Numbered from the stretch's first letter, positions 25,720 through 34,158 are shown. The stretch: 64,000 bases of DNA from Bradyrhizobium semiaridum (GCF_020329505.1 NZ_JAGKJJ010000021.1:1-64000), one strand, 5' to 3'. The notes: generated by a model not told the origin, from the sequence alone. Numbers and translations are program-made.

Positions 25720-25824
25720 CCCTAAGGAGCCGCGCAGCGGCGTCTCGAAGGGTCGACGGCCGGGATGGAGCCGGGCCGTGCATCCTTCGAGACGTGCGCA
25801 AGTGCGCACTCCTCGGGATGACGG
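25720..25824. repeat. Intergenic palindromic repeat inside the ABC operon
   Basis: Arms include CCTAAGGAGCCGCGCAGCGG followed by CGTCTCGAAGGGTCGACGGC, and GTGCATCCTTCGAGACGTGC with ACTCCTCGGGATGACGGGG. Central GGGATGGAGCC elements also pair. This type occurs once in the window. It lies between two genes of the same operon, where an RNA hairpin could tune the ratio of binding protein to ATPase. Confidence 0.65.
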
Positions 25825-25854
25825 GGTGGGTGTAGATTGCGCGAGGCCGTGACA

Positions 25855-26859
25855 TCAATCCGCCTTCACATAGTCCTTGGCGACGATCGCATTCGCATCA
25901 AAGCCCTTGTCGACAAAACCCTCGCCCTGCAGCCATTTGATCTGGTTGTCGACGTTCTTGACGTCGAGCTTGCCGTCGGGATCGACATAGGCGCAGTTGC
26001 CGACCACCTGCTCGACCGGGAGATTGGTGTACTTGGCGATGATCTCGAGCAGCGGCTTTGTCGTCTCGTTGATCGGCACCACGCCGTCCCTGATCGTCGC
26101 CAGGATCACGTCGTGATATTCGCGGTCGGCGCGCACCAGCGCCGCCAGCAGCTTCGTCACCATCTGTGCGTTGGTCAGCGTCTTCGGCGAGGCGAAGATC
26201 GCGCCGAGCTGCCACGGCGTCTCGTCGCCGACCCAGCCCAGGAACTTGGCGCCGCCGGAATCCATCAGCGTACGCGCGGTCGAGATCGGCAGCAGCGCGG
26301 CGTCGACGGTCTCGCCCTTCAGCGCCGCGGCAGCGTTCGACAGCGATTGCAGCGGCACGATCTTCACATCCGACAGCTTGAAGCCGTATTTGTCGGCGAG
26401 CAGGCCGATCGAATAGTGGAAGCTTGAGCCGACCTGGGTCACCGCAATGCGCTTGCCGGCGAGATCCTTCGGCGTCTTGAGGCCGCTTGCATAAGCGTTG
26501 TTGCTGGCGAAATAGCCGATCAGCGGATAGCCGGCCTTCTCGCGGCTCATGCCGCCGATCACCTTCAGCGTGCCCTTGCTGGCGAGATTGTAGAGCCCGG
26601 CGGTGAAGGCGGTGATGCCGAAATCGACATCGCCCGACGTGGTGGCGACGGCGATCGGCTGCGCCGCGTCGAAGAACTTCAGCTCGACATCGAGGCCGGC
26701 GTCGCGAAAATAGCCCTTGTCCTGCGCGATGAACACCGGCGCCGAGGACGACAGCCGCAGCACGCCGATCTTCGCCTTCAGGAGATCGTCGGCGCGCGCG
26801 ATGCCGCTCGCCGCCCACATCACGAGACCCGCAAGTGCGAGACGCATCCACCCCTTCAT
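25855..26859 (-). CDS. ABC transporter substrate-binding protein, NMT1/SsuA-like
   Basis: A 334-residue periplasmic binding protein. The signal peptide (residues 1-23) ends ASGIARA. The mature part has the family pattern: KIGVLRLSSSAPVFIAQDKG, FDAAQPIAVATTSGDVDFG, LAGKRIAVTQVGSSFHYSIG, and TNAQMVTKLLAALVRADREY. This fold binds small organic ligands such as sulfonates, thiamine-pyrimidine precursors or aromatic acids. It starts 14 bases after the FAD oxidoreductase stop, so both are made from one transcript. Ligand identity cannot be read from sequence. Confidence 0.87.
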   Translation of the reverse strand: MKGWMRLALAGLVMWAASGIARADDLLKAKIGVLRLSSSAPVFIAQDKGYFRDAGLDVELKFFDAAQPIAVATTSGDVDFGITAFTAGLYNLASKGTLKVIGGMSREKAGYPLIGYFASNNAYASGLKTPKDLAGKRIAVTQVGSSFHYSIGLLADKYGFKLSDVKIVPLQSLSNAAAALKGETVDAALLPISTARTLMDSGGAKFLGWVGDETPWQLGAIFASPKTLTNAQMVTKLLAALVRADREYHDVILATIRDGVVPINETTKPLLEIIAKYTNLPVEQVVGNCAYVDPDGKLDVKNVDNQIKWLQGEGFVDKGFDANAIVAKDYVKAD

Positions 26860-26873
26860 TATTATTTCTCCGC

Positions 26874-28238
26874 CTAGATCCCTTCGGGCACGGCCTGATC
26901 GCGGCCGATGAACGCGCCCTGCCTGCCAAGCTGTTGTTGCAACTTTTCGACGGAAATGTCGCGCGGAATCGTGTTGCCCGACAGCGCCAGCGCGGCCGCG
27001 GTTCCCGCCGCCTCGCCCATCACGAAGCAGGCACCGGAGACGCGCGCTGCGGATTGCCCCTCATGGGTCATCGAGGCGCAGCGGCCGGCGATCAAGAGAT
27101 TGTCAACACCGCCGGGCACAAGCATGCGATACGGCAATTCATTGTAGCCGCGCGATTCCGGGATCGGCGGAAACTCGAAGACCACGTCGCCCGGCACATG
27201 GGATTCCTTCGGCCAGCCGTTGACGCCGATGGAATCCTCGAACGAAGCACAGCCCAGCACATCCTCGCCGGACAGCATGTAGCCGCCGATCACGCGCCGC
27301 GTCTCGCGGATGCCGAGCTGCGGCGGCAGATCGACGATGTAGGAATTTTCAAAGCCCGGCAGCGTGCGCAGGAAGGCGAAGGCCTCGACTGCCTGGCGGC
27401 GGCCCTCGATCTCGCCGCGCGTCATGTCGTCGGGATCGATGCCGGAAATCGCGCTGCCGTCGCTGCGCGCCATCTGGGTGAAGTTCACCCGCCATTCGAT
27501 CTGCGATTTCTGCGGCCGCACGATCGCGGATTTGCGCGGGAATTTGTGGGTGCCCGCGGCCTCCGCCTGCGCCATCCGCTCCGGAATGGTGCGCCAGGCA
27601 TCGCCAGCCTTTGCCGGATCGATGCCGTTGAGGCGGAACATCATCGAGGGATAGAGCATGCTGCCGGCATTATCGCCGACCTCATAGGGTGCGCCGGCCC
27701 ACACCGCGAGGTCGCCGTCGCCGGAGCAATCGATGAAGATGCTGGCCAGCACGGCCTTCCGGCCGGCCTTGGTCTCCACCATCAGCGCGCGGATCTGCGC
27801 GCCGTCCATCACGACGCCGGCACCGAGCGCATGGAAGAGGATGTCGACCTTGTGCTGTGCCAGCAGATCGTCCGCGGCGATCTTGTACGCCGCGGTGTCG
27901 TAGGCCTGCGCGAGGATCTTGCCGAGGATCAGATGCGGCGCGTTGAGCCCGCCGAGCCGGTCGATCCGCGCCAGGAGGTCAGAGGCGATGCCCTGCACCA
28001 CGCGGTGCATCTCGCCGAACACATTGGCGTGCAGCCCGCAGAAATTGGTCACGCCCGCCGCGGTGCCCATGCCGCCGAGGAAGCCGTAGCGCTCGATCAG
28101 CAGCGTCCGCCGTCCGGCGCGCGCCGCGGCCACCGCGGCTGCGATGCCGGCCGGTCCGCCGCCGAGCACCACCACGTCATATTCGCCGTAAACCGGGACC
28201 TGCCGCGCAGGTTCTGCGATCGTGTTCGCCCGCATCAT
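26874..28238 (-). CDS. FAD-dependent oxidoreductase (FAD_oxidored family), first gene of an import operon
   Basis: A 454-residue flavoprotein with YDVVVLGGGPAGIAAAVAAA and the typical RYGFLGGMGTAAGVTNFCGL segment. The cysteine in that loop and the following HANVFGE are usual in the PF12831 family. FIDCSGDGDLAVWAGAPYEV and LLIAGRCASMTHEGQSAARV close the FAD fold. The reaction is unknown. Relatives oxidise or dehydrate small organic acids. I chose ATG 28238, which gives the normal N terminus; an in-frame ATG at 28304 overlaps the promoter zone. It heads the operon with binding protein, ATPase and permease, and is divergent from a LysR regulator, so the enzyme probably acts on the imported compound. 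Confidence 0.75.
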   Translation of the reverse strand: MMRANTIAEPARQVPVYGEYDVVVLGGGPAGIAAAVAAARAGRRTLLIERYGFLGGMGTAAGVTNFCGLHANVFGEMHRVVQGIASDLLARIDRLGGLNAPHLILGKILAQAYDTAAYKIAADDLLAQHKVDILFHALGAGVVMDGAQIRALMVETKAGRKAVLASIFIDCSGDGDLAVWAGAPYEVGDNAGSMLYPSMMFRLNGIDPAKAGDAWRTIPERMAQAEAAGTHKFPRKSAIVRPQKSQIEWRVNFTQMARSDGSAISGIDPDDMTRGEIEGRRQAVEAFAFLRTLPGFENSYIVDLPPQLGIRETRRVIGGYMLSGEDVLGCASFEDSIGVNGWPKESHVPGDVVFEFPPIPESRGYNELPYRMLVPGGVDNLLIAGRCASMTHEGQSAARVSGACFVMGEAAGTAAALALSGNTIPRDISVEKLQQQLGRQGAFIGRDQAVPEGI

Positions 28239-28348
28239 TTCCGTATTTCCGCCCTGAACAAAGTTGATTGGGCGAACTATGAATTGATGCGGATTGCAGT
28301 ACAATCCACCAAATTATGTAATCAGTTTTCTCGAATCGAGAAAGGCAG

Positions 28349-29233
28349 ATGGATACGCTGGTCAACCTCGAAGCCTTCCTCGCGACTGCCGATGCCGGCG
28401 GCTTTTCCGCTGCCGCGCGAAAACTCAACGTCGCGACATCGGTGGTGGCAAAGCGCGTCACCCAGCTCGAGGAGCGGATCGGCACCGCACTATTCCACCG
28501 CTCGACGCGGCAATTGCGGCTGACGGAAGCCGGCCAGCAATATGTGCATCGCGCCCGCGGCGTCGTCGCCGATGTCGGCGATCTGTTGTCGCGGATGGGC
28601 GAGAAGCAGCGCGACCTCACCGATCATCTGCGCGTCAAGGCGCCGACCTCGCTGACGGTGGCGCGGCTCGCCGACGCCTTCACGATCTTCCAGCAACAGA
28701 ACGCCAGCGTGAAGCTGGAGATCGTGATGATCGACCGCCCGGTCGATCCAGTGACCGAAGGTTTCGACATCGCAATCGGCGCCTTCCCGCATTCGTTCGG
28801 CGGCGTCGTCGACGAGCCGCTGTGCCGGCTGCCCCGCCTGCTCTGCGCTTCGCCCGCCTATCTGAAGAAGCACGGCACGCCGAAGCATCCGCGCGACCTG
28901 GTCGACCATCGCTGCCTCAGTTTTCTGCCGACCGGCCCGGAATGGCCGTTCGAGGGATCCCGCGGCCGCATCAACATCCAGGTGCGGCCCTATTTGTCCT
29001 CGAACGAGGGTCGCGTGCTGGCGCAGAGCGCGGTCGCCGGCAACGGCATCGCGCTGCTCTCGCACTATCTGGTCGCGGACGCGCTGCGCGATCGCACCTT
29101 GCGGCCGGTGCTCACGGAATTTCCGATCCCCGAATTGTGGGTGAAGGCCACTGTGCCCGAGCGCCGCATCGACGCCGCCGCGGTGCAGGCCCTGCTCAAG
29201 TCGCTGAAGACATCGCTGGCACAGCCGCTGTGA
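28349..29233 (+). CDS. LysR family transcriptional regulator
   Basis: A 294-residue regulator with an N-terminal winged helix: LVNLEAFLATADAGGFSAAA, RKLNVATSVVAKRVTQLEER, and FHRSTRQLRLTEAGQQYVHR. The C-terminal effector domain has the usual GFDIAIGAFPHSFGG and SNEGRVLAQSAVAGNGIALL. The 110-base gap to the FAD oxidoreductase (28239-28348) should contain a shared divergent promoter, the standard LysR arrangement. The gap includes AT-rich sequence such as CAAATTATGTAATCAG. The effector is presumably the compound imported and oxidised by that operon. Confidence 0.9.
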   Translation: MDTLVNLEAFLATADAGGFSAAARKLNVATSVVAKRVTQLEERIGTALFHRSTRQLRLTEAGQQYVHRARGVVADVGDLLSRMGEKQRDLTDHLRVKAPTSLTVARLADAFTIFQQQNASVKLEIVMIDRPVDPVTEGFDIAIGAFPHSFGGVVDEPLCRLPRLLCASPAYLKKHGTPKHPRDLVDHRCLSFLPTGPEWPFEGSRGRINIQVRPYLSSNEGRVLAQSAVAGNGIALLSHYLVADALRDRTLRPVLTEFPIPELWVKATVPERRIDAAAVQALLKSLKTSLAQPL

Positions 29234-29295
29234 GGTGAAGCCGATCTTGCCTCGGTGGCGCGGACCTGAGACAACAGTGCGAAAGGATCGCCGTC

Positions 29296-29565
29296 TTGAA
29301 ACTGCTGGTCTCAGCTTCGCTCGGTCTTATCGTCGTTGCCACGCCGGCAGCAGCGATCGAGACCTGCCGATTCATCCAGGACAAGGCTGAGCGCGATGCC
29401 TGCTACCAACGGCAAGAGCAAGAGCTCACGGTCCGGCGCAAGCCCGACGCTGCGCCCATGGCCGCGCCATCAGCGGAAGCGAAGACGTTGCAATCACTGC
29501 AGCAGATGCGCCGCGACGACGAGCAGGTCTATCGCAGCATCCGCGGCATCTGCAACGGCTGCTGA
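29296..29565 (+). CDS. Small secreted protein of unknown function
   Basis: An 89-residue protein from TTG 29296, with AAAGGA about 10 bases upstream. Residues 1-20 are a signal peptide (LLVSASLGLIVVATPAAA, cleavage before IET). The mature part has four cysteines: TCRFIQDKAERDACYQRQ near the start and ICNGC at the very end, with a proline/alanine-rich middle. It should be periplasmic, with disulphides likely. The CRFIQDKAERDAC pattern recurs in small alphaproteobacterial exported proteins of unknown function. It ends 10 bases before the stop of the convergent enoyl-CoA hydratase gene. Confidence 0.65.
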   Translation: MKLLVSASLGLIVVATPAAAIETCRFIQDKAERDACYQRQEQELTVRRKPDAAPMAAPSAEAKTLQSLQQMRRDDEQVYRSIRGICNGC

Positions 29566-29575
29566 GCGGCGAGGC

Positions 29576-30376
29576 TTACGCCGTGCCGCCGCTCCAGCGG
29601 CCCGCGCGCTTCTCGGCGAATGACGCCAGCCCTTCGGCGGCCTCGGCGGTCTGCCGCTTGGCGGAATGCAGATGAACCAGGCGCTTGTAGGCCGCGTCGT
29701 CGACGGCCATGCCGCCGAACGAGCTTTCCAGCGCCAGCTTCTTGGTCTCGGCCAGCGCATTCGGCGCGTTCGCCAGCAGCTGCTCGACCACCTTGGCGCC
29801 GGCGCCATCGAGATCGGCCAGCGGCACCACCTCGTGCACGAGACCGATGCGGCGCGCATCGTCGGCACCGAAACGCTCGCCGGTCAGTGCGTAGCGGCGC
29901 ACCTGGCGAACGCCGATCGCATCGCAGAGCTGGGGAATGATGATCGCCGCCGTCAGTCCCCAGCGCACCTCGGTGATCGAGAACAGCGCGTTGTCGGCCG
30001 CAATCACCACATCGCACGCCGCGATCACGCCGGTGCCGCCGCCGAAGCAGCCGCCCTGCACCAGCGCCACCGTCGGAACCGGCAGCGTGTTGAGCCGCTG
30101 CACCGCTTCGAAGGTGGCGCGCGAGGCCGCCTCGTTCTCCTCTGATGATTTCGGCCGCACGCTGTTGATCCACTTCAGATCGGCGCCGGCCTGAAAGTGC
30201 TTGCCATTGCCCTTGAGCACGACGACACGCACCGGCTTGCCCGAGAGATCGTCGATCGCCGCCAGCACGCCCTGGATCAGCGCGCCGTCATAGGCGTTGT
30301 TCACCTCGGGGCGGTTCAGCGTGACGGTCGCGACCCCGCGTTCATCGAGACTCCACAGGACTGGGCTGGCGGACAT
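29576..30376 (-). CDS. Enoyl-CoA hydratase/isomerase family protein (methylglutaconyl-CoA hydratase-like)
   Basis: A 266-residue crotonase-fold enzyme. Motifs: VATVTLNRPEVNNAYDGALI, GNGKHFQAGADLKWI (oxyanion loop 1), QGGCFGGGTGVIAACDVVIA (oxyanion loop 2) and the strand LFSITEVRWGLTAAII, which carries the catalytic glutamate. The NRPEVNNAYD start and the SITEVRWGL segment resemble LiuC/AtuE-type hydratases of leucine and isoprenoid breakdown, but no liu or atu genes adjoin. It is monocistronic on the minus strand, divergent from the ketopantoate-reductase-like gene. Confidence 0.85.
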   Translation of the reverse strand: MSASPVLWSLDERGVATVTLNRPEVNNAYDGALIQGVLAAIDDLSGKPVRVVVLKGNGKHFQAGADLKWINSVRPKSSEENEAASRATFEAVQRLNTLPVPTVALVQGGCFGGGTGVIAACDVVIAADNALFSITEVRWGLTAAIIIPQLCDAIGVRQVRRYALTGERFGADDARRIGLVHEVVPLADLDGAGAKVVEQLLANAPNALAETKKLALESSFGGMAVDDAAYKRLVHLHSAKRQTAEAAEGLASFAEKRAGRWSGGTA

Positions 30377-30544
30377 GGACGATCTCCCTCGTTCGGCATC
30401 TTGTCGTGCGAGGCACTATGGCCGAGAGACGATGGCCCGATCCATCACTTTCCGGCGCGCCGGGCCGCGTCAGGCGCATGACCGGTTGCGCGAGGCCGCC
30501 TGCTCATGGAAACTGGCGCGACATCTCGGCAAGGACTCCCCTCC

Positions 30545-31519
30545 ATGCGCATTTGCATTTTCGGCGCCGGCGCCGTCGGCAGTCATTTTGCGGTTCGGCT
30601 GGCGCGCGCCGGACATGACGTGTCCTGCGTGATGCGCGGGCCGCACCTCGACGCGGTCAAGGCTGGCGGCCTGACGCTGAAGGTCGGAGACACCGCCGTC
30701 ACCGCGGAAGTGAAGGCATCGGCCGAACCCGCCGAGCTCGGGCCGCAGGATGTCGTCATCAGCACGCTGAAGGCGACCGGCGTCGATGCGCTCGCAACCG
30801 GCCTTGAGCCGCTGCTGCATGACGACACGGGAGTCGTGTTCGCACAGAACGGCATTCCCTGGTGGTACGATCTCGGCCTGCCGGCCCATCACCCCGACAT
30901 TCCCGATCTCGGCTTCCTCGATCCCGGCGGACGGCTGCGCGCGGCCGTCGCAAAACAGCGGATCATCGGCGGCGTGATCTTCTCGTCCAACGAGGTGATC
31001 GCGCCCAGCGTCGTCGCGAACCTCTCGCCCGAGCGCAACCGGCTCCTGATCGGCGAATGCGACGATCGCCGCAGCGAGCGCATCGCCGAGCTGCGCGCGG
31101 TGCTCAGCAAGGCCGAGATCGAATCGCCCGACGTGAAGGAGATCCGCGAGACGATCTGGTCGAAGCTGCTCACCAACATGTCGATGTCGGTGCTGTGCCT
31201 CCTGACCGGGCTGACCGCGCGCGGCGTTCGCGACGATCCGGCGATGCAGGAGGTGATTCCGCGCCTGCTCGACGAGGCCACTGCGATTGCGACGCGCTAT
31301 ATCCCCGACGTCAAGCGCGTCACGCGCTCGGTGCCGGCGCCGGACCACAAGCCATCGATCCTGCAGGACTACGAGCTCGGCCGCGCCATGGAGATCGACG
31401 TGCTGGTGCGCGCCCCGGCCGCCTTCGCGCGCGCCGCCGGCCTCGCCACCCCGATGCTCGACCTGATGGCCGCGCTCGCCATCCAGAAGGCGCGTGACAA
31501 GGGGCTGTATCAGGGCTGA
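30545..31519 (+). CDS. Ketopantoate reductase family protein
   Basis: A 324-residue NADP-dependent dehydrogenase of the PanE/ApbA family. The start MRICIFGAGAVGSHFAVRLA is the nucleotide-binding glycine motif. VVFAQNGIPWW replaces the usual LQNG. The C-terminal domain contains IWSKLLTNMSMSVLCLLTGL, with the family lysine, and PSILQDYELGRAMEIDVLVR, with the usual S-M/L-x-D-x3-R-x-E-like end. PanE itself makes pantoate for CoA, but many paralogues reduce other 2-oxo acids. ATG 30545 follows AAGGAC and gives the standard N terminus. It is 36 bases ahead of an SDR gene on the same strand, probably one operon. A second paralogue is at 47884-48888. Confidence 0.82.
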   Translation: MRICIFGAGAVGSHFAVRLARAGHDVSCVMRGPHLDAVKAGGLTLKVGDTAVTAEVKASAEPAELGPQDVVISTLKATGVDALATGLEPLLHDDTGVVFAQNGIPWWYDLGLPAHHPDIPDLGFLDPGGRLRAAVAKQRIIGGVIFSSNEVIAPSVVANLSPERNRLLIGECDDRRSERIAELRAVLSKAEIESPDVKEIRETIWSKLLTNMSMSVLCLLTGLTARGVRDDPAMQEVIPRLLDEATAIATRYIPDVKRVTRSVPAPDHKPSILQDYELGRAMEIDVLVRAPAAFARAAGLATPMLDLMAALAIQKARDKGLYQG

Positions 31520-31555
31520 CAATCGACGCAACGACAACAAGCAGGGAATCGCAGC

Positions 31556-32332
31556 ATGCAAGTCAGGAACAAGGTCTGCGTCGTCACCGGCGGCGCGAGC
31601 GGGATCGGTGAAGCGGTGGCGCGGGCCTATGCCGAGGCCGGCGCGCGCGGCGTCGTGGTCGCCGATTTGAAAACCTCGCGCGACCGGCTCGCCAGCGTCG
31701 CCGGCGACATCGACGGTCTCGGCGTCACGGCCGATGTCGGGCTCGAGGAGGACGTCAAGGCACTGATCGCCGCCGCCGAGGACAAATACGGTCCGGTCGA
31801 CGTGTTCTTCTCCAACGCCGGACTGTCGCGCAAGGGACAGGAGACAGCGTCGGACGCCGACTGGGACGTCAGCTGGCGGGTTCATGTGATGGGCCACGTA
31901 TTCGCGGCGCGGGCGCTGGTGCCGGGCATGCTGGCGCGCGGCTCCGGCTACCTGCTCAACACCGCGTCGGCCGCGGGACTCTTGGCGTCGCTGAACTCGA
32001 TGGCCTATGGCGTGACGAAGAGCGCCGCAGTCGCGCTCGCCGAGCATCTCGCCATCCAGTATGGCGATCGCGGCATCCGCGTCTCGGTGCTGTGCCCGCA
32101 ATCGGTACAGACCGGCATGACGACGCCGGGGCCGAGCGCGGCGCGCGTCGACGGCGTGCTCCAGCCGGCCGAGGTCGCCCGCATGGTGATCGCGGCGATG
32201 GCGGAGGAACGCTTCCTGATCCTCTCGCATCCTCAGGTACAGGAATACATGCAGCGCAAGGCCACCAATCGCGACCGCTGGCTGTCCGGCATGCGCCGCC
32301 TGCGCGACAAGATCTACGGCGGGCCGGTGTGA
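31556..32332 (+). CDS. Short-chain dehydrogenase/reductase
   Basis: A 258-residue SDR oxidoreductase with Rossmann fold. The cofactor motif is TGGASGIGEAVARAYAEAG (residues about 11-29). FSNAGLSRKG stands for the NNAG motif. The catalytic serine is in LNTASAAGLLASLNSMAYGV, with Tyr-x3-Lys as YGVTKSA. ADLKT after the second strand has Asp, which favours NAD(H). Its substrate is unknown. It follows the ketopantoate-reductase-like gene by 36 bases, so the two oxidoreductases may share a pathway. A GTAGCCCGG repeat starts right after its stop. Confidence 0.87.
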   Translation: MQVRNKVCVVTGGASGIGEAVARAYAEAGARGVVVADLKTSRDRLASVAGDIDGLGVTADVGLEEDVKALIAAAEDKYGPVDVFFSNAGLSRKGQETASDADWDVSWRVHVMGHVFAARALVPGMLARGSGYLLNTASAAGLLASLNSMAYGVTKSAAVALAEHLAIQYGDRGIRVSVLCPQSVQTGMTTPGPSAARVDGVLQPAEVARMVIAAMAEERFLILSHPQVQEYMQRKATNRDRWLSGMRRLRDKIYGGPV

Positions 32333-32338
32333 TTGACC

Positions 32339-32415
32339 GTAGCCCGGACGCAGCGAAGCCCACTGTAACCGCGGATGATCTGTCCCGGATTGCGCTTCGC
32401 TCTATCCGGGCTACG
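32339..32415. repeat. Intergenic palindromic repeat, GTAGCCCGG family (copy 2)
   Basis: Begins GTAGCCCGGACGCAGCGAAG and ends CTTCGCTCTATCCGGGCTAC. It contains CCGCGGATGATCT, also present in copy 3 at 33201-33288. It lies between convergent genes. Confidence 0.8.
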
Positions 32416-32438
32416 AAACTTCGCTCGCAATGACGCCG

Positions 32439-33167
32439 TCACTTCTTCGGCGCAAACCGCTCCAACAGCCCGATGTATCCCTTTGCTGCCGGCGAGGCGT
32501 AGGCGCCGCGGCGTGACGTCGTGAGCTTGAGGCCGGCGAGCGCTTCGGCCTGCTTCACGGCGGCGGCGACGCCGTCGACAACCGGCACGCCGAACTGCGC
32601 CGAGAGTTCATGCGCGAGATCGGCCATGCCGGCGCAGCCGAGCACGATGGCATCAGCGCCCTTGTCCAGCGCCCGCGCGATCTCCGCCTGCAGCTTCGTC
32701 TTCGCCCCCGAGCCCGGCTTCTCGAGATCGAGCACCGGAACGTCGCAGGCGGTGACCACGGCGCGGCCGGCAAAGCCGTAGCGGCGGACCAGATCCTCCA
32801 GCGGCACGATCGAGCGCGGCAGCGTGGTGACGATGCCGATCCGCTTGCCGATCTGCCCTGCGGTGACCAGCGCCGCCTCGCAGATGCCGACCACCGGATA
32901 GCGCGCCACTGAGCGCGCAGCGTCGAGCCCGGTGTCGTCGAAGCAGGCGATGATGCCGGCATCGGCGTCAGGCGCATTCAACAGCGCCTCGATCAGGCCG
33001 GGAACGGCAAACGCCTCGTCATAGAAGCCTTCAATCGAGGCCGGTCCCGTTGACGAGGTGACGGCCGAGATCTCGGTGCCCGGTGCGGCAACCGCCTGCG
33101 CTGCGGCGGCGATGGTCGCGGTCATCGAGGCGGTGGTGTTGGGATTGACGATCAGGATTTTTGTCAT
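32439..33167 (-). CDS. Aspartate/glutamate/hydantoin racemase family protein
   Basis: A 242-residue cofactor-independent racemase. It begins KILIVNPNTTASMT, the hydantoin-racemase-type NPNT motif. Two cysteines sit in matching half-sites: GIIACFDDTGLDAAR and IVLGCAGMADLAHELS, the two acid/base residues of the family. It probably racemises a hydantoin or a related amino-acid derivative, but no hydantoinase or carbamoylase gene is close. Allantoin racemase is another possibility. It lies alone on the minus strand between two repeat elements. Confidence 0.85.
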   Translation of the reverse strand: MTKILIVNPNTTASMTATIAAAAQAVAAPGTEISAVTSSTGPASIEGFYDEAFAVPGLIEALLNAPDADAGIIACFDDTGLDAARSVARYPVVGICEAALVTAGQIGKRIGIVTTLPRSIVPLEDLVRRYGFAGRAVVTACDVPVLDLEKPGSGAKTKLQAEIARALDKGADAIVLGCAGMADLAHELSAQFGVPVVDGVAAAVKQAEALAGLKLTTSRRGAYASPAAKGYIGLLERFAPKK

Positions 33168-33200
33168 GGCTGGAGGTTAGTATCCCCTTTCGCGGCGAAG

Positions 33201-33288
33201 CGTAGCCCGGATGGAGCGCAGCGCAATCCGGGAAGTCTGACCGCGGATGATCTCTCCCGGATTTCGCTTCGCTGCATCCGGGCTACGA
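33201..33288. repeat. Intergenic palindromic repeat, GTAGCCCGG family (copy 3), overlapping a gene end
   Basis: Begins CGTAGCCCGGATGGAGCGCA and ends CGCTTCGCTGCATCCGGGCT followed by ACG. The terminal GGCTACG covers the stop codon (TAG on the minus strand, 33283-33285) of the neighbouring hydrolase gene. Confidence 0.8.
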
Positions 33289-33963
33289 GATCTTCGCCAC
33301 CCACGCTGCGAACGCATCCAGCACCTCGGTCATCACCTCGGCATCGTTGCGGCCGGAGCGCTTGAGCACGTGGAAGGAATGATCGGCCTCCTTGACCAGA
33401 TGCAGCGCCGCGCGGGCACCGAGCCCCTTCACCACAGGCTGCAGCAGATCGAGCTCAGCCAGCGCATCGCGCGTGCCCTGCACGAACAGCATCGGTATCT
33501 TCACTTCGGCAAGGTGCTTGGCGCGATCACTCGACGGCTTGCCGGCCGGATGCAGCGGAAAGCCGAGGAACACCAGGCCGCGTACGCCGGCGAGCGGCGC
33601 CTTGGCCTGCGCCTGCGACGTCATCCGGCCGCCGAACGACTTGCCGCCGGCGAACAGCGGCAGATCGCCGCAACGCCGCGCCGCCTCCGCCACCGCGGCG
33701 CGCACGGCGGCTTGTGCGACCGCGGGCGGATCGGGCCGCTTGCTGCCATTCTCCATATAGGGGAATTGATAGCGCAACGTCGCGATGCCGCGCGCAGCCA
33801 GGCCATCCGCGATCGCGGCCATCGACGGGTGTGTCATGCCGGCCCCCGCGCCATGGGCCAAAACGTAGACCGCGCGCGCCTCCGCCGGGTGCAGCAGCAG
33901 CGCGGACACCTTGCTGGTGTCCGAGACTGCGATGGTCAGCGGTTGCGCGACGGGAGCGTTCAA
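33283..33963 (-). CDS. Alpha/beta hydrolase (Tex30/KANL3-like)
   Basis: A 226-residue soluble hydrolase. YVLAHGAGAGMTHPSMAAIA is the oxyanion strand, LFAGGKSFGGRMTSQAQA the nucleophile elbow with the serine, PMLFVQGTRDALAELDLL carries the acid and EADHSFHVL the catalytic histidine. This is the compact dienelactone-hydrolase-like family found in many bacteria without a known substrate. The last residues AWVAKIS run directly into the arm of a GTAGCCCGG repeat, which supplies the stop codon, so the C terminus may have been reset by the repeat. Confidence 0.82.
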   Translation of the reverse strand: MNAPVAQPLTIAVSDTSKVSALLLHPAEARAVYVLAHGAGAGMTHPSMAAIADGLAARGIATLRYQFPYMENGSKRPDPPAVAQAAVRAAVAEAARRCGDLPLFAGGKSFGGRMTSQAQAKAPLAGVRGLVFLGFPLHPAGKPSSDRAKHLAEVKIPMLFVQGTRDALAELDLLQPVVKGLGARAALHLVKEADHSFHVLKRSGRNDAEVMTEVLDAFAAWVAKIS

Positions 33964-34135
33964 GCGGTGCCTCGCGAAAATTGCTCCATCGTTCTAGCTG
34001 CCCGCCGCAATGCGTGCAAATGACACCGCGACCGCCGTTGCGAAAAGTGAACTGGCTCACAGCGATTCAACATTTCCGTTGTTAGACAAAGCGCCGCCAC
34101 TATAGGATGGCGCGCAGCACGATACACGCATAGCG

Positions 34136-34158
34136 TGAATCGCGATTTGGCGATTCTT
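34136..34158. promoter_or_regulatory. Inverted repeat with two CcrM (GANTC) sites upstream of the cytochrome c gene
   Basis: GAATCGC (34137-34143) and GCGATTC (34150-34156) form a perfect 7-base inverted repeat. Each arm contains GANTC, the CcrM methylation site of alphaproteobacteria. It lies about 50 bases before the start codon, within the likely promoter. Confidence 0.4.

Noticed and set aside
30470..32230. 586-codon open frame opposite the ketopantoate-reductase-like and SDR genes
   Set aside because: It spans two well-supported genes and their gap and looks like codon-position shadow.
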